Of a stretch of DNA of 64,000 nt, positions 35,948-45,801 are shown in pieces; positions within the stretch are counted from its first letter, which is position 1, and the number at the start of each line of letters is the position of its first letter. The DNA is from Mycobacterium sp. GA-0227b. GTDB taxonomy: Bacteria > Actinomycetota > Actinomycetes > Mycobacteriales > Mycobacteriaceae. The stretch spans positions 62,001 to 126,000 of the forward strand of contig NZ_LQIK01000023.1 in assembly GCF_001499855.1 (NCBI RefSeq), read 5' to 3'. Made by a program: the position numbers and the translations under genes. The notes under the pieces are model-generated. The model was not told where the DNA came from, did not search any database, and saw only the letters and a program-made list of their open reading frames with translations.

Positions 35948-37513
35948 ATGAATCGGCGTGGTCAGCTGGTCCGGCTCCTGAGCCTGGCATCCGTCGCGGC
36001 GGTCGTCGCGGCGTGCTCGCCGGGCCTTGCCGCCAATCCCCGCTTCGCCACCGACTCCGGCGCGGGCCCGCAAGGCGAGCCGACGTCGACCCAGCAGGAG
36101 CAGGGCCCACCGGCCGTCGAGGCGCCGAAGAACAAGCTGGCGTGGCGGGACTGCACGGCTCGAGTGTTCAGCGACGCGGCGGTGCCTGCCGTTCCTGGGG
36201 TGACCCTGGACTGCGCGACGTACGACGCCGACCTCGACCCGATCAACGGCGTGTCGGGCTCGGTCAGCATAGGTGTGGTCCGCGCCCGCAGTCCGCAAAC
36301 CCCAGCCGACGCCGGCCCGCTGGTCATGACGACCGGGTCGGACCTGCCGTCGTCGACGCAGCTGCCGGTGTGGTTGTCGCGCGCCGGCGCCGACATGCTC
36401 AAGACCCGCCCGATCGTGGCCGTCGACCGGCGTGGCATGGGCATGTCCAGCGCACTGGACTGCCGCGACCTGTTCGACCGCCAGGAGATGCTCGACCAGG
36501 CGCAGTTCCAGGCCGGCGACGACCCGGTCGAGAACCTGGGCGCGATCGTGCAGACCGCGACGACAAGCTGCACCGACACCATCGCCCCGGGTGACTCGGC
36601 CTACGACAACTCGCACGCCGCGGAGGACATCGAGCGCCTGCGCAGCACCTGGGACGTGCCCGCGCTCGCGTTGCTGGGTATCGGGAACGGAGCGCAGGTG
36701 GCGTTGGCGTACGCCGGATCGCACCCCAACAAGGTCGCGCGCCTGGTGCTCGACTCACCGTTGCCGCTCGGGATCGCCGCCGAAGCCGCGATGGAGCAGC
36801 GCGTCAAAGGCGAACAGGCCGCGCTGGACGCGTGGGCCGCGCAGTGCGCAGCGACGAACTGCCCGCTGGCGCCCAACCCGAAGGCCGCGGTCGATGAACT
36901 GCTCTCGGCGGCGCGTCAAGGTCGTGGGCCCAACGGCGCCGCGGTCGCGACCGTCGCGAACGCGATCTCGACAGCCCTGGGCTACCCGCGTGGAGACCGG
37001 ATCGCGGCGGGCAACGCCTTGGCCGCGGCGGTGGCCGCCGCACGGTCTGGGGACACGAACCCGTTCACCAACCTGATCGCCCAGGCCGAAACCCTGCGCA
37101 ACAGCGACGGTCAGTTCGTCAACGGCTGCAGCGACTCGCTGAACCGGCCGACCCCGAACCGGGTGCGGGAACTGGTCGTGGCGTGGGACAAGCTGTACCC
37201 GCAGTTCGGCGCCGTCGGTGCGCTGAACCTGGTCGACTGCCTGCACTGGCCCAGCGGGACCACGCCGCAGGAACCGAAGAACCTCGACATCCCCGTCCTG
37301 CTGCTCGGCACCCAGAACGACCCGATCGTCGGCAACGAGGGGGTCGCCGCGGTGGCGGCCACCGTGATCAACGCCGGGTCGGCCAACAAGCGGGTGATGT
37401 GGCAGGGCATCGGGCACGGCGCCTCGATCTACTCGCCGTGTGCGCTGCCACCGGTGATCGGCTACCTGGACAGCGGCAAGCTGCCCGAGACCGACACGTT
37501 CTGCCCTGCCTGA
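35948..37513 (+). CDS. Lipoprotein alpha/beta hydrolase (TAP-like C-terminus)
   Basis: The 521-residue product has a lipobox VAAC at about residues 20-23 of the signal peptide, so it is a lipoprotein on the outer side of the membrane. The hydrolase core has PIVAVDRRGMGMS, the elbow GIGNGAQ in place of the usual GxSxG (Asn for Ser), a late DPIVG strand with an acidic residue, and GIGHGASIY with His. Rv2672-like proteases are the nearest recalled relatives. With Ser absent, activity is doubtful. Confidence 0.8.
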   Translation: MNRRGQLVRLLSLASVAAVVAACSPGLAANPRFATDSGAGPQGEPTSTQQEQGPPAVEAPKNKLAWRDCTARVFSDAAVPAVPGVTLDCATYDADLDPINGVSGSVSIGVVRARSPQTPADAGPLVMTTGSDLPSSTQLPVWLSRAGADMLKTRPIVAVDRRGMGMSSALDCRDLFDRQEMLDQAQFQAGDDPVENLGAIVQTATTSCTDTIAPGDSAYDNSHAAEDIERLRSTWDVPALALLGIGNGAQVALAYAGSHPNKVARLVLDSPLPLGIAAEAAMEQRVKGEQAALDAWAAQCAATNCPLAPNPKAAVDELLSAARQGRGPNGAAVATVANAISTALGYPRGDRIAAGNALAAAVAAARSGDTNPFTNLIAQAETLRNSDGQFVNGCSDSLNRPTPNRVRELVVAWDKLYPQFGAVGALNLVDCLHWPSGTTPQEPKNLDIPVLLLGTQNDPIVGNEGVAAVAATVINAGSANKRVMWQGIGHGASIYSPCALPPVIGYLDSGKLPETDTFCPA

Positions 37514-37519
37514 CGCCTG

Positions 37520-38881
37520 ATGTCGACGGCGGTCGGGTACCGTGCGGTCGTGCGCGATCTTGTGGCCAGTTCACTAGCGACGGCCTTCCGGCCCCGCACC
37601 TCCCCGCCGAGCGTGGCAGATGTGCTGAAGCTGATCCTGTGGCCGCTGGCGATCCTGTTCATCATTCACCGCAGCTACGTGCTGGCGACCAACGGCTACA
37701 TCACCGACGACTACGGGCCCGTCTACCGGGCCGTCGTCAATTTCAAGATGGGCTGGGACATCTACAACGAGCACTTCGACCACGTCGACCCGCACTACCT
37801 GTACCCGCCGGGCGGCACGCTGCTGATGGCGCCGTTCGGCTATCTGCCCATCGACGCGTCGCGGTACTGGTTCATCTTCTTCAACACGGTGGCGATCGTG
37901 CTCGCCGCGTACTTCCTGATCCGGCTGTTCGGCTACACCTACCGCTCGGTGGCGCTGCCCGCGCTGCTGGTGGCGATGTTCAGCACCGAAAGTGTCATCA
38001 ACACACTGGTTTTCGGCAACATCAACGGCTGCATCCTGCTGTTGGAGGTGCTGTTCTTCCGCTGGCTGCTCGACGGAAACAAGAAACACGAATGGTGGGC
38101 CGGTGTCGCCATCGGCCTGACCGTGGTGGTCAAACCCATTCTGCTGCCGCTGATGTTGCTACCGCTGCTGAACCGCCAGTGGCGACCGTTCGTGGGCGCC
38201 GTCGCGGTACCGTTGGTGTTCAACGCCGCCGCCTGGCCGTTGATCAGCGATCCGATGAACTGGGTCACCCGCACGCTGCCCTACATCCTGACCACCCGCG
38301 ACTACTTCAACAGTTCCATCGCGGGCAACGGCATCTACTACGGCCTGCCGATGTGGCTGATCCTGTTGCTGCGCATCGGATTTGCGCTCCTGGCGGCCTA
38401 TACGCTGTGGTTGCTCTACAAGTACTACCGCACCCGCGATCCGCTGTTCTGGATGCTGACGTCCTCGGGCGTGCTGCTGATCGCGTCGTTCCTGGTGCTG
38501 TCGCTCGGCCAGGGTTACTACTCCATGATGTTGTTCCCGTTCCTGATGACGGTCGTGCTGCCGAACTCGGTGCTGCGCAACTGGCCGGCGTGGCTGGCGA
38601 TCTACGGGTTCATGAGCGCGGACCGCTGGCTGCTCGGGCATTGGCCCACGACGGGCCGGTTCCTCGAGTACATGAAGTTCACCTACGGCTGGGGGCTGAT
38701 GCTCGTGGTCGTGTTCTCGGTGCTGTACTTCCGCTATCTGGACGCCAAGGCCGAGGGCCGACTCGACGGCGGGATCGATCCGGTGTGGTTGAAGAAGCGT
38801 TCGGCGCCTGAACCTTCTGCACCCGCGGAGCCTGTCGCATCGACGGCGCCGGCGAAGCCCACAGCACCACCGATCAGCTGA
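37520..38881 (+). CDS. aftC: Alpha-(1->3)-arabinofuranosyltransferase AftC
   Basis: AftC adds 1,3-branching arabinofuranose residues from decaprenyl-phosphoryl arabinose to arabinogalactan and LAM. The 453-residue membrane protein (GT87-type) has about ten helices and an early periplasmic loop with ITDDYGPVYRAVVNFKMGWDIYNEHFDHVDPHYLYPPGGTLL (aspartates D63/D64 in ITDD are likely catalytic). Sequence and neighbours agree with M. tuberculosis Rv2673. It begins 6 bases after the lipoprotein stop. A Pro/Ala-rich tail ends the protein. Confidence 0.94.
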   Translation: MSTAVGYRAVVRDLVASSLATAFRPRTSPPSVADVLKLILWPLAILFIIHRSYVLATNGYITDDYGPVYRAVVNFKMGWDIYNEHFDHVDPHYLYPPGGTLLMAPFGYLPIDASRYWFIFFNTVAIVLAAYFLIRLFGYTYRSVALPALLVAMFSTESVINTLVFGNINGCILLLEVLFFRWLLDGNKKHEWWAGVAIGLTVVVKPILLPLMLLPLLNRQWRPFVGAVAVPLVFNAAAWPLISDPMNWVTRTLPYILTTRDYFNSSIAGNGIYYGLPMWLILLLRIGFALLAAYTLWLLYKYYRTRDPLFWMLTSSGVLLIASFLVLSLGQGYYSMMLFPFLMTVVLPNSVLRNWPAWLAIYGFMSADRWLLGHWPTTGRFLEYMKFTYGWGLMLVVVFSVLYFRYLDAKAEGRLDGGIDPVWLKKRSAPEPSAPAEPVASTAPAKPTAPPIS

Positions 38882-38971
38882 CGCCAGCCCCGAGATTGCA
38901 CTGAGGGTCGTGATCCGTCGCGTGGCTACAACCCTGGCTGCAATTTCGGGAATGGCGACTAGCGTGGAGGC

Positions 38972-39385
38972 ATGACCACACCGGCTCCCAAACTGCAGCT
39001 GACCGATGACGAGTGGCGCCAGAAGCTCAGCCCGGAAGAGTTCCACGTGCTGCGCGAGGCCGGCACCGAGCGCCCCTTCACCGGCGAGTACACCGACACC
39101 AAGACCGAGGGTATCTACGAGTGCCGCGCCTGCGGTGCCGAGCTGTTCCGCAGCACCGAGAAGTTCGAATCGCACTGCGGCTGGCCGTCGTTCTTCGATC
39201 CCGCCGACTCCGACGCCGTCATCCTGCGGTCCGACGACTCGCTGGGTATGCGCCGCGTCGAGGTGCTCTGCGCGAACTGCCACAGCCACCTCGGCCACGT
39301 CTTCGAAGGAGAGGGCTATCCGACGCCGACCGACCAGCGCTACTGCATCAACACGATCTCGCTGCGGCTGGTGCCGAACAGCTGA
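38972..39385 (+). CDS. msrB: Peptide-methionine (R)-S-oxide reductase MsrB
   Basis: Reduces methionine-R-sulfoxide in oxidised proteins using thioredoxin. The 137-residue protein has the zinc-binding CRACG and CANCHSHLGHVFEGEG with two CxxC pairs, GWPSFFDP, and the catalytic Cys near the C-terminus in YCINTISL. Length and order are standard. It follows aftC as in M. tuberculosis (Rv2674), 90 bases downstream; its promoter is probably separate. Confidence 0.96.
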   Translation: MTTPAPKLQLTDDEWRQKLSPEEFHVLREAGTERPFTGEYTDTKTEGIYECRACGAELFRSTEKFESHCGWPSFFDPADSDAVILRSDDSLGMRRVEVLCANCHSHLGHVFEGEGYPTPTDQRYCINTISLRLVPNS

Positions 39386-39400
39386 CCGCCGAGCGACGAC

Positions 39401-39712
39401 CTACCCCGGGTAGACGGCGAACTCGGCGCGGTCCTCGGTGTCGGCGACACACTGGAACAGCAGCGGCGCGGTCATCGCGTTACCGGAGTAACAGGTGAAG
39501 GGGCCGATCACCTGGTACTTGTCGCCGTTGAGGTCGTACTGGACGGCGTAATCCGATGCGGTGATGCAGTCGATGTCACCGGCGGTGATGTCGATGACCT
39601 GACCGAACCGCGGAGCGCACCGCTCGCTGTCCGGTGGCTGCGCGAAGCTGCTGGGCGCTGTCACCAGCGCAGCAATTGACATCGTGGCGGCAACCAGTGC
39701 CTTCGTCCTCAT
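39401..39712 (-). CDS. Small secreted protein
   Basis: The 103-residue product has a signal peptide (about 1-25, ending SFA). The mature part contains four Cys (ERCAPRFG, DIDCITAS, FTCYSGN, FQCVADTE), likely two disulfides, and ends AVYPG. I recognise no family. It converges on msrB with 15 bases between stops, and starts 39 bases from the hemQ stop on the same strand. Confidence 0.72.
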   Translation of the reverse strand: MRTKALVAATMSIAALVTAPSSFAQPPDSERCAPRFGQVIDITAGDIDCITASDYAVQYDLNGDKYQVIGPFTCYSGNAMTAPLLFQCVADTEDRAEFAVYPG

Positions 39713-39751
39713 CGACCAATGATGAACGAGCGCAACCGCCGGTGTGGCCTT

Positions 39752-40447
39752 TTACGGCAGGCGTTCGATCAACTGCTCGGCGCTGATCCGCGGGCCGGTG
39801 AAGAACGGCGTCTCCTCGCGGGTATGCCGGCGCGCGTCAGTGGCGCGCAGGTCACGCATCAGGTCGACAATCCGATGCAGTTCCGGCGCCTCGAACGCCA
39901 GGATCCACTCGTAGTCGCCGAGCGCGAACGCCGGCACCGTGTTCGCCCGGACCTCCTTGTAGCCGCGCGCAGCCATCCCGTGTTCCGACAGCATCCGCCG
40001 CCGCTCCTCGTCGGGTAGCAGGTACCACTCGTAGGACCGGACGAACGGGTAGACGCAGATGTAGTTGCCGGGCTCCTCGCCGGCCAGGAACGCCGGGATG
40101 TGGCTCTTGTTGAACTCCGCCGGGCGGTGCAGCGCGACGCTGCTCCACACCGGTTGGCTCGCGCGCCCCAATGCCGTGGTGCGACGGAAGTCGGCGTAGG
40201 TGGCCTGAAGCGCCTCGACGTTGTCCGCGTGCGTCCACATCATGAAATCCGCGTCGGCGCGCATGCCCGCGATGTCATACAGGCCGCGCACCACCACGCC
40301 GCGTTCCTCCTGCTGCTTGAGGAACGTCGCGGTCTCGTCGACGACCGCTGCGCGCTCCTCTCCCAGCTCGCCCGGCCGCACCGAGAACACCGAAAACATC
40401 AGGTAGCGGATGGTGGAGTTGAGCGTGTCGTAGTCGAGTTTGGCCAT
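39752..40447 (-). CDS. hemQ: Coproheme decarboxylase HemQ (chlorite dismutase family)
   Basis: HemQ (ChdC) converts coproheme III to haem b in the coproporphyrin-dependent pathway. The 231-residue protein shows the family pattern: a ferredoxin-like half with [24 protein letters not shown], the [15 protein letters not shown]-like [24 protein letters not shown], and [27 protein letters not shown]. The proximal His is expected in this C-terminal half. Neighbouring hemY and hemE make the pathway assignment firm. It follows hemY by 4 bases. Confidence 0.95.
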   Translation of the reverse strand: MAKLDYDTLNSTIRYLMFSVFSVRPGELGEERAAVVDETATFLKQQEERGVVVRGLYDIAGMRADADFMMWTHADNVEALQATYADFRRTTALGRASQPVWSSVALHRPAEFNKSHIPAFLAGEEPGNYICVYPFVRSYEWYLLPDEERRRMLSEHGMAARGYKEVRANTVPAFALGDYEWILAFEAPELHRIVDLMRDLRATDARRHTREETPFFTGPRISAEQLIERLP

Positions 40448-40451
40448 GGCC

Positions 40452-41834
40452 CTATCGTGCCACGCGCGGAGTGACCAGCGACGCCGCCGCCCTGGTCGCC
40501 GCCGTCACACACGCGGGCACGCCGATGCCGTCCAGGAACCCGCCCGCCACCGCGATCGTCGGCGGCAGCCCTGCCCGCAGCTCCGCTACCAGCTGACCGT
40601 GGCCGGGCCCGTACTGCGGCATCGCGTCGATCCACCGCTGCACGTGACAGTCGACCGGCTCCGTCCTCACCCCGAACAACGTCGCCAGATCTTGCGCAGA
40701 CCAGGTAAGCAGCTCCTCGTCGCCGGCGCTGCGGGCCAGGTCATCGCCGAATCGGCCGAAAGACAACCGCACCAACTCGACGTTGCCGCGCGGACCCCAC
40801 TTGCGCGAGGACAAGGTCACCGCTTTGGACCGCAGGCGTTCACCGCTGGCCACCAGCACCCCGGATTGCCGTGGCAGCGGCGTCCCGCCCGGCAACGCCA
40901 AGGCCACCAGCGCCGTGGAGGCCACCGGGATGCGTCGCGCTGCGGCGGCGGCACGCGGGGCCACGTCGGCGATGAGCCGCGCCAGCCGCGGTGCCGGCAC
41001 GGCCAGCACCAGCGCGCCTGCGTGATGGCGGGCGCCCTCGTCGTCGACCACTTCCCAACCGTGCGGGGCTGGGTGCACGCTCTCGGCGGTGACCTGCCGC
41101 CAGCGCACCCCAGCGCGGCGGACGAGCTCCTCGACCAGCACCGCGTAGCCGCCGTCGACCGCGCCGAAGACCGATCCGGACACCGCAGGAGGCAGCGCTT
41201 CCCGCACGGCGTCGGTCAAGCTGGGCGCGCCGCGGTCCAGTACGGCGGTCAGTGCCGGAACCGCCGCCCGCACCCCGATCGTCGCCGCGGAACCGGCATA
41301 GACCCCGGCCAGCAGCGGCTCCACCGACCGGGTCACCACCTGCTCACCGAACCGGTCGCCGATCAGTTCGGCGACGGACGGATCGGCGCCGGGGCGCCAC
41401 GACAACGGCCGCTGGCGTTCGGCGTGTATGCGCGCGAGCGTCGCGTCGTCGACCAACCCGGCCAGCGCCGACGCCTGCGCCGGTATCCCCTGCAGCGTGC
41501 CTACCGGCAATGGATGCAGGCGGGCCTGGCTGTAGATCAGCGGGCGCGCACCCGTCGTACCGATCTGCCTGTCGGCCAACCCGAGCTCGGCCAGCAACGC
41601 GGGGACTTCCGGCCGCCGCGCGACGAACGCCTCGGCGCCCACATCCATCGGCTGGCCGCCGACCCGTTCCGTGCGCAGCACGCCGCCCAACCGGTCCGCG
41701 GGATCCAACAGCGTGATCGATGCGTCAGGTCCCGCCGCAACGCGCAGTCGATAGGCGGCGACGAGACCCGAAATGCCGCCGCCGACAACGCAATACGACG
41801 GAACCCGGTGGTGCTCCTCGCGTGCGCGGGTCAC
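40452..41834 (-). CDS. hemY: Coproporphyrinogen III oxidase (HemY/CgoX)
   Basis: FAD enzyme oxidising coproporphyrinogen III to coproporphyrin III. The 460-residue protein has the Rossmann motif [15 protein letters not shown], the family signature [28 protein letters not shown], and C-terminal [21 protein letters not shown] with FAD-binding residues. GTG at 41834 overlaps hemE by 4 bases; a GTG 12 codons later is nearer the usual N-terminus. The older name for this mycobacterial gene is hemY/hemG. Confidence 0.93.
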   Translation of the reverse strand: MTRAREEHHRVPSYCVVGGGISGLVAAYRLRVAAGPDASITLLDPADRLGGVLRTERVGGQPMDVGAEAFVARRPEVPALLAELGLADRQIGTTGARPLIYSQARLHPLPVGTLQGIPAQASALAGLVDDATLARIHAERQRPLSWRPGADPSVAELIGDRFGEQVVTRSVEPLLAGVYAGSAATIGVRAAVPALTAVLDRGAPSLTDAVREALPPAVSGSVFGAVDGGYAVLVEELVRRAGVRWRQVTAESVHPAPHGWEVVDDEGARHHAGALVLAVPAPRLARLIADVAPRAAAAARRIPVASTALVALALPGGTPLPRQSGVLVASGERLRSKAVTLSSRKWGPRGNVELVRLSFGRFGDDLARSAGDEELLTWSAQDLATLFGVRTEPVDCHVQRWIDAMPQYGPGHGQLVAELRAGLPPTIAVAGGFLDGIGVPACVTAATRAAASLVTPRVAR

Positions 41835-42895
41835 AACGAATGCACCAGCGCCACCACATCGGTGATCATCCCCGGATCGGTGGCGGGCAGCACGCCGTGG
41901 CCCAGGTTGAACACATGGCCGGCCGCTCCGGCGTCGACAGCGCGCCTGCCGTCGTCGACAACGGCACGCGCTGCGCGTTCCGCGACCGGCCAGCCCGCCA
42001 GCAACACCACCGGGTCGAGGTTGCCCTGCAACGCCGTCCCGGGCACGACTCGGGCGGCGGCGTCGGACAGCGACGTGCGCCAGTCGACCCCGACGACGGC
42101 CGGGGCGCCGTGGCCGGAGGCCGCCTGCGACATCGCGCCCAGCAGTTCGGCGGTACCCACCCCGAAGTGCGTCATCGGCACCCCGGCGCCGGCCAACGTC
42201 GCGAACACCCGGGCGCTGTGCGGCAGCACGTAGCTGCGGTAATCGGCCAGCGACAGGGTGCCCGCCCACGAGTCGAACACCTGGATCGCGTCCACGCCGG
42301 CGTTCACCTGGACCTGCAGAAACGCGATCGTGATGTCGGTCAGCGCCGTCATCAATGCATGCCAGGTGTCGGGTTCGCCGAACATCATCGCCTTGGTGCG
42401 CTCGTGGTTGCGGCTCGGTCCCCCTTCGACCAGGTAGGACGCCAACGTGAACGGCGCCCCGGCGAACCCGATCAACGGCACGTCGCCGAGCTCGGACACC
42501 AACATGCTGACGGCCTCGACGACCGGCGCGACCTGCTGCGGCTCGAGCGGCCTGAGGGTGGCGACGTCGCCGGCAGTGCGGATCGGATGCTCGATCACCG
42601 GGCCGACGTCGGGCACGATGTCGAGGTCGATACCGGAAGCCCGCAGCGGCACCACGATGTCGGAGAACAGGATGGCGGCGTCGACCCCGTGCCTGCGGAC
42701 CGGCTGCAGCGTGATCTCGGTGATCAGCCCGGCATCGAAGCAGGCCTGCATCATCGTGTTCTTCGCCCGCAGCGCGCGGTATTCCGGCAACGACCGGCCG
42801 GCCTGTCGCATGAACCACACCGGCACACGACTGGGTTTGCGGCCGCTCGCGGCGGCCAGATACGGCGACTCGGGCAGCTCACGGCGGATGTTCAT
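41831..42895 (-). CDS. hemE: Uroporphyrinogen III decarboxylase HemE
   Basis: Decarboxylates the four acetate side chains of uroporphyrinogen III to give coproporphyrinogen III. The 354-residue TIM-barrel protein has the signature [16 protein letters not shown], the catalytic Asp region in [25 protein letters not shown], and the C-terminal [13 protein letters not shown]. The ATG at 42895 gives [15 protein letters not shown], aligned with the M. tuberculosis protein; an ATG at 42913 is in frame. It opens the haem cluster hemE-hemY-hemQ. Confidence 0.95.
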   Translation of the reverse strand: MNIRRELPESPYLAAASGRKPSRVPVWFMRQAGRSLPEYRALRAKNTMMQACFDAGLITEITLQPVRRHGVDAAILFSDIVVPLRASGIDLDIVPDVGPVIEHPIRTAGDVATLRPLEPQQVAPVVEAVSMLVSELGDVPLIGFAGAPFTLASYLVEGGPSRNHERTKAMMFGEPDTWHALMTALTDITIAFLQVQVNAGVDAIQVFDSWAGTLSLADYRSYVLPHSARVFATLAGAGVPMTHFGVGTAELLGAMSQAASGHGAPAVVGVDWRTSLSDAAARVVPGTALQGNLDPVVLLAGWPVAERAARAVVDDGRRAVDAGAAGHVFNLGHGVLPATDPGMITDVVALVHSL

Positions 42896-43015
42896 CGCTT
42901 TCAATGCTGCCATGCGGACCGCCAACGACCGCCCTCGCCTCGAGGCGGACCGATGCCCGGCCGAATCGGCGCGCCATGCGCACAGACCAGCTCAGATCGG
43001 CTAGCGTGGATCGTC

Positions 43016-43597
43016 GTGACCACCGCCGAACCGGCTCAGTTCCGCGAAGCGGTGGCGGCAATGACTGCCACCACCGTCCGACCGGAGATCGAGCTCGGCC
43101 CGATCCGCCCGCCGCAGCGTCTGGCGCCGTTCAGCTATGCGTTGGGCGCCGAGGTCCGACATCCCGAAACGGTGATCGTCCCGGAGCGCTCGGAAGGCGA
43201 TGCGTTCGGTCGGCTGATTCTGCTGCACGACCCCGAAGGCGCCGAGGCCTGGGACGGCACCATGCGGCTGGTCGCCTACATCCAAGCCGACCTGGACCCC
43301 AGCGAGGCGGTCGATCCGCTGCTGCCCGAAGTGGCGTGGAGCTGGCTCGTCGACGCGCTCGAGGAGAGGGCCGAACACGTCACCGCGCTGGGCGGCACCG
43401 TCACCGCCACCACCTCGGTGCGCTACGGCGACATCTCCGGCCCCCCGCGCGCTCATCAGCTCGAACTGCGAGCCTCGTGGACGGCGACGACGCTCGAGTT
43501 GGGGCCGCACGTCGAGGCGTTCTGCGAGGTGCTCGAGCACGCGGCCGGTCTGCCTCCTCAAGGCGTCACCGACCTGGGCTCGCGCACCCGCGCTTGA
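43016..43597 (+). CDS. DUF3000 family protein
   Basis: The 193-residue actinobacterial protein has AVAAMTATTVRPEIELGPIRPPQRLAPFSYALGAEV near the N-terminus and RLILLHDPEGAEAWDGTMRLVAYIQADLD in the middle, both typical of DUF3000. No known function. GTG at 43016 is used; upstream in-frame sequence is shadow of hemE. It is followed two bases later by the RNase D-like gene, so they are probably cotranscribed. It diverges from hemE. Confidence 0.87.
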   Translation: MTTAEPAQFREAVAAMTATTVRPEIELGPIRPPQRLAPFSYALGAEVRHPETVIVPERSEGDAFGRLILLHDPEGAEAWDGTMRLVAYIQADLDPSEAVDPLLPEVAWSWLVDALEERAEHVTALGGTVTATTSVRYGDISGPPRAHQLELRASWTATTLELGPHVEAFCEVLEHAAGLPPQGVTDLGSRTRA

Positions 43598-43599
43598 CG

Positions 43600-44880
43600 A
43601 TGACCAAGGCTTCATCGGAGGCATCTGGGGCCGAACACGCCGAGCCGGAAGCCACGCCGCTGCTGAGACCGCACGGCGGGGTGCCCCAACTGTCGAGCAG
43701 CGTCAGCGAAATCCGCAGGGCCGCCGACCTTCTGGCGTCCGGCCACGGGCCGTTTGCGGTGGACGCCGAACGCGCATCCGGGTTCCGTTACTCCAACCGC
43801 GCCTACCTCGTGCAGATCCGGCGCGACGGCGCGGGCACCGTCTTGATCGACCCGGTGAGCCACGGCGCCGATCCGGTCGAGACCTTGGCGCCGGTGGCCG
43901 AGGTGCTGGCCAGCGACGAGTGGGTGCTGCACGCCGCCGACCAGGATCTGCCGTGCCTGGCCGAACTCGGTATCCGGCCGGTCACCGTGTACGACACCGA
44001 GTTGGCCGGCCGACTGGCCGGCTTCGAGAAGGTCAACCTCGCCGCGATGGTGCAGCGCCTGCTGGGCCTGCAACTCATGAAGGGGCACGGCGCCGCCGAC
44101 TGGTCCCGGCGACCGTTGCCCGACGAATGGCTCAACTATGCGGCGCTGGACGTCGAGGTGCTGATCGACCTGCGCGACGCGATCGCCGCGGAACTCGAGA
44201 AGCAGGGGAAAACCGACTGGGCGGCACAAGAATTCGACCAGCTGCGAAACTTCGAGGGGGCACCGACGCGGCGTGACCGCTGGCGGCGCACATCGGGCAT
44301 CCACAAGGTCCGCGACCCGCACGCCCTGGCCGCGGTGCGCGAACTGTGGACCACCCGCGACCATATTGCCCAGCGTCGCGACATCGCGCCCGGCCGCATC
44401 CTGCCCGACTCGGCGATCATCAACGCCGCCACCGCCGATCCCGACACCGTCGAGAAGCTGACCGCGCTCCCGGTGTTCGGCGGAAACCGGCAGCGGCGCA
44501 GCGCGAAGGTGTGGCTGGACGCGCTCGCGCGGGCGCGCACCACGCAGGACCTGCCGTCGTCGCAGGAGCCCTCGAACGGGCCACCGCCCGCATCCCGGTG
44601 GGTCAGGCGCAAACCCGAAGCCGCCGCCCGGTTGGAGGCGGCACGGGCCGCGATATCCGAGGTGTCGCAGCGGGTTTCGGTGCCGCCGGAGAATCTCGTC
44701 TCCCCCGACGTCGTGCGCCGGTTGTGCTGGGATTGGGAGCCGCCGCGGGACTCGACCGTCGCCGCGGCGGTCGAGGAGTTTCTCCGCGAGGCGCGGGCCC
44801 GCCCGTGGCAACGCGAGTTGACCGTGCCGGTGCTGGCCGACGCTTTGGAGCGCACGCCAAGCCCCGGCGAGCCGAGTTAG
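43600..44880 (+). CDS. RNase D-like 3'-5' exonuclease with HRDC domain
   Basis: The 426-residue protein has a DEDD exonuclease domain: exo I FAVDAERASGF (Asp and Glu), exo II VLHAADQDLPCL (Asp), and exo III LNYAALDVEVLIDL with YxxxD. The second half contains an HRDC domain (about 213-300) and a C-terminal helical region. Likely trims 3' ends of tRNA precursors or other RNA. Separated from DUF3000 by 2 bases. Its stop overlaps the convergent hydrolase stop by 4 bases. Confidence 0.92.
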   Translation: MTKASSEASGAEHAEPEATPLLRPHGGVPQLSSSVSEIRRAADLLASGHGPFAVDAERASGFRYSNRAYLVQIRRDGAGTVLIDPVSHGADPVETLAPVAEVLASDEWVLHAADQDLPCLAELGIRPVTVYDTELAGRLAGFEKVNLAAMVQRLLGLQLMKGHGAADWSRRPLPDEWLNYAALDVEVLIDLRDAIAAELEKQGKTDWAAQEFDQLRNFEGAPTRRDRWRRTSGIHKVRDPHALAAVRELWTTRDHIAQRRDIAPGRILPDSAIINAATADPDTVEKLTALPVFGGNRQRRSAKVWLDALARARTTQDLPSSQEPSNGPPPASRWVRRKPEAAARLEAARAAISEVSQRVSVPPENLVSPDVVRRLCWDWEPPRDSTVAAAVEEFLREARARPWQRELTVPVLADALERTPSPGEPS

Positions 44881-45788
44881 CCGGTCACCTTATCGACGTG
44901 GGCGAAGAAGTGGCGCACCACTTCTGCGGGCGCCTCGAGTTGCGGCCAGTGACCGATGTCGTCGGCAAGCATCACGACGTCGGCATCGGGAATCACCTCG
45001 GCGTAGCGACGGGCCATGTGGGCGCCGGAGTTCGGGTCGACCGGGCCGTCGATCAGGCGCATCGGCACCGCGGTTTCCCGCATCGCGCGCACCCAGCGGT
45101 TGCGATGCGTGTAGCGGTCGCCGAGGAAACGTCCGACCTTGTGCAGCACCCGTTTCCCGTCGTTGTACTCGAGGATCTGGTGGAAGCGGTCCATCAGCTC
45201 ACGTGACGGTTTGGTGTTCGGGCCGAACATCTCGTTGATCGTGGACTCGAGCAGGCGCCGCGACAGCGGGCTGCCCTGCAGCGGGCTCATCAACCCGCCC
45301 AACGGTGTTGCCGACATCAGCTTCTGCATGGTGCGCGGCGTGTACGCCTCGTTGAACAGCCCACCGTTGAGCCAGGTGATCGACTGGTACTGCACCGACC
45401 CGTAAGCCTGTTCGCGAAATTCGCTGCGGGCCAGCAGTTCCTGACCGACCGAATCGCCGAGGTCGTGGACCAGCACGTGGCAGCTCTCGACGCGCAGATG
45501 GTCGAGCAGCGCCTCGTGCATGTCGGCGTGATCGGCCACCGAGTACCGGTAGGCAGCCGGTTTCGCCGAGAACCCCAAGCCGATCATGTCCGGCGCGATG
45601 ACGGTGAAGCGCTCTGTGAGCGTCGGCCAGATCAGCGACCAGTCCCACGAGTTGAACGGATAGCCGTGGATGGTCAGCAGCGTCGGCGCCTCGCCGAGCG
45701 GCGGACCGTCGACCCGGTAGAAGATGTCGAAGCCGAGGTAGTCGAAGTATCGGCCCGCGGCCTTCCAGCTCTTCAGCTCCGCATCCAT
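44877..45788 (-). CDS. Alpha/beta hydrolase, epoxide hydrolase/haloalkane dehalogenase-like
   Basis: The 303-residue protein has HGYPFNSWDWSLIW (oxyanion hole HGxP), the nucleophile motif VLVHDLGDSVG where an Asp replaces the usual Ser, and DIGHWPQLEAP with the catalytic His. Asp-nucleophile hydrolases open epoxides or remove halides; substrate unknown. ATG at 45788; a GTG precedes it by one codon. It shares bases with the RNase D-like stop and is followed by the lipase upstream on the same strand. Confidence 0.86.
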   Translation of the reverse strand: MDAELKSWKAAGRYFDYLGFDIFYRVDGPPLGEAPTLLTIHGYPFNSWDWSLIWPTLTERFTVIAPDMIGLGFSAKPAAYRYSVADHADMHEALLDHLRVESCHVLVHDLGDSVGQELLARSEFREQAYGSVQYQSITWLNGGLFNEAYTPRTMQKLMSATPLGGLMSPLQGSPLSRRLLESTINEMFGPNTKPSRELMDRFHQILEYNDGKRVLHKVGRFLGDRYTHRNRWVRAMRETAVPMRLIDGPVDPNSGAHMARRYAEVIPDADVVMLADDIGHWPQLEAPAEVVRHFFAHVDKVTG

Positions 45789-45801
45789 CACCGCAGCCTA
45801 G

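Noticed and set aside
34022-36724. A 900-codon leftward reading through zapE, the RibD-like gene and the lipoprotein
   Set aside because: It is Arg/Gly-rich, has no domain, and crosses real genes on both strands.
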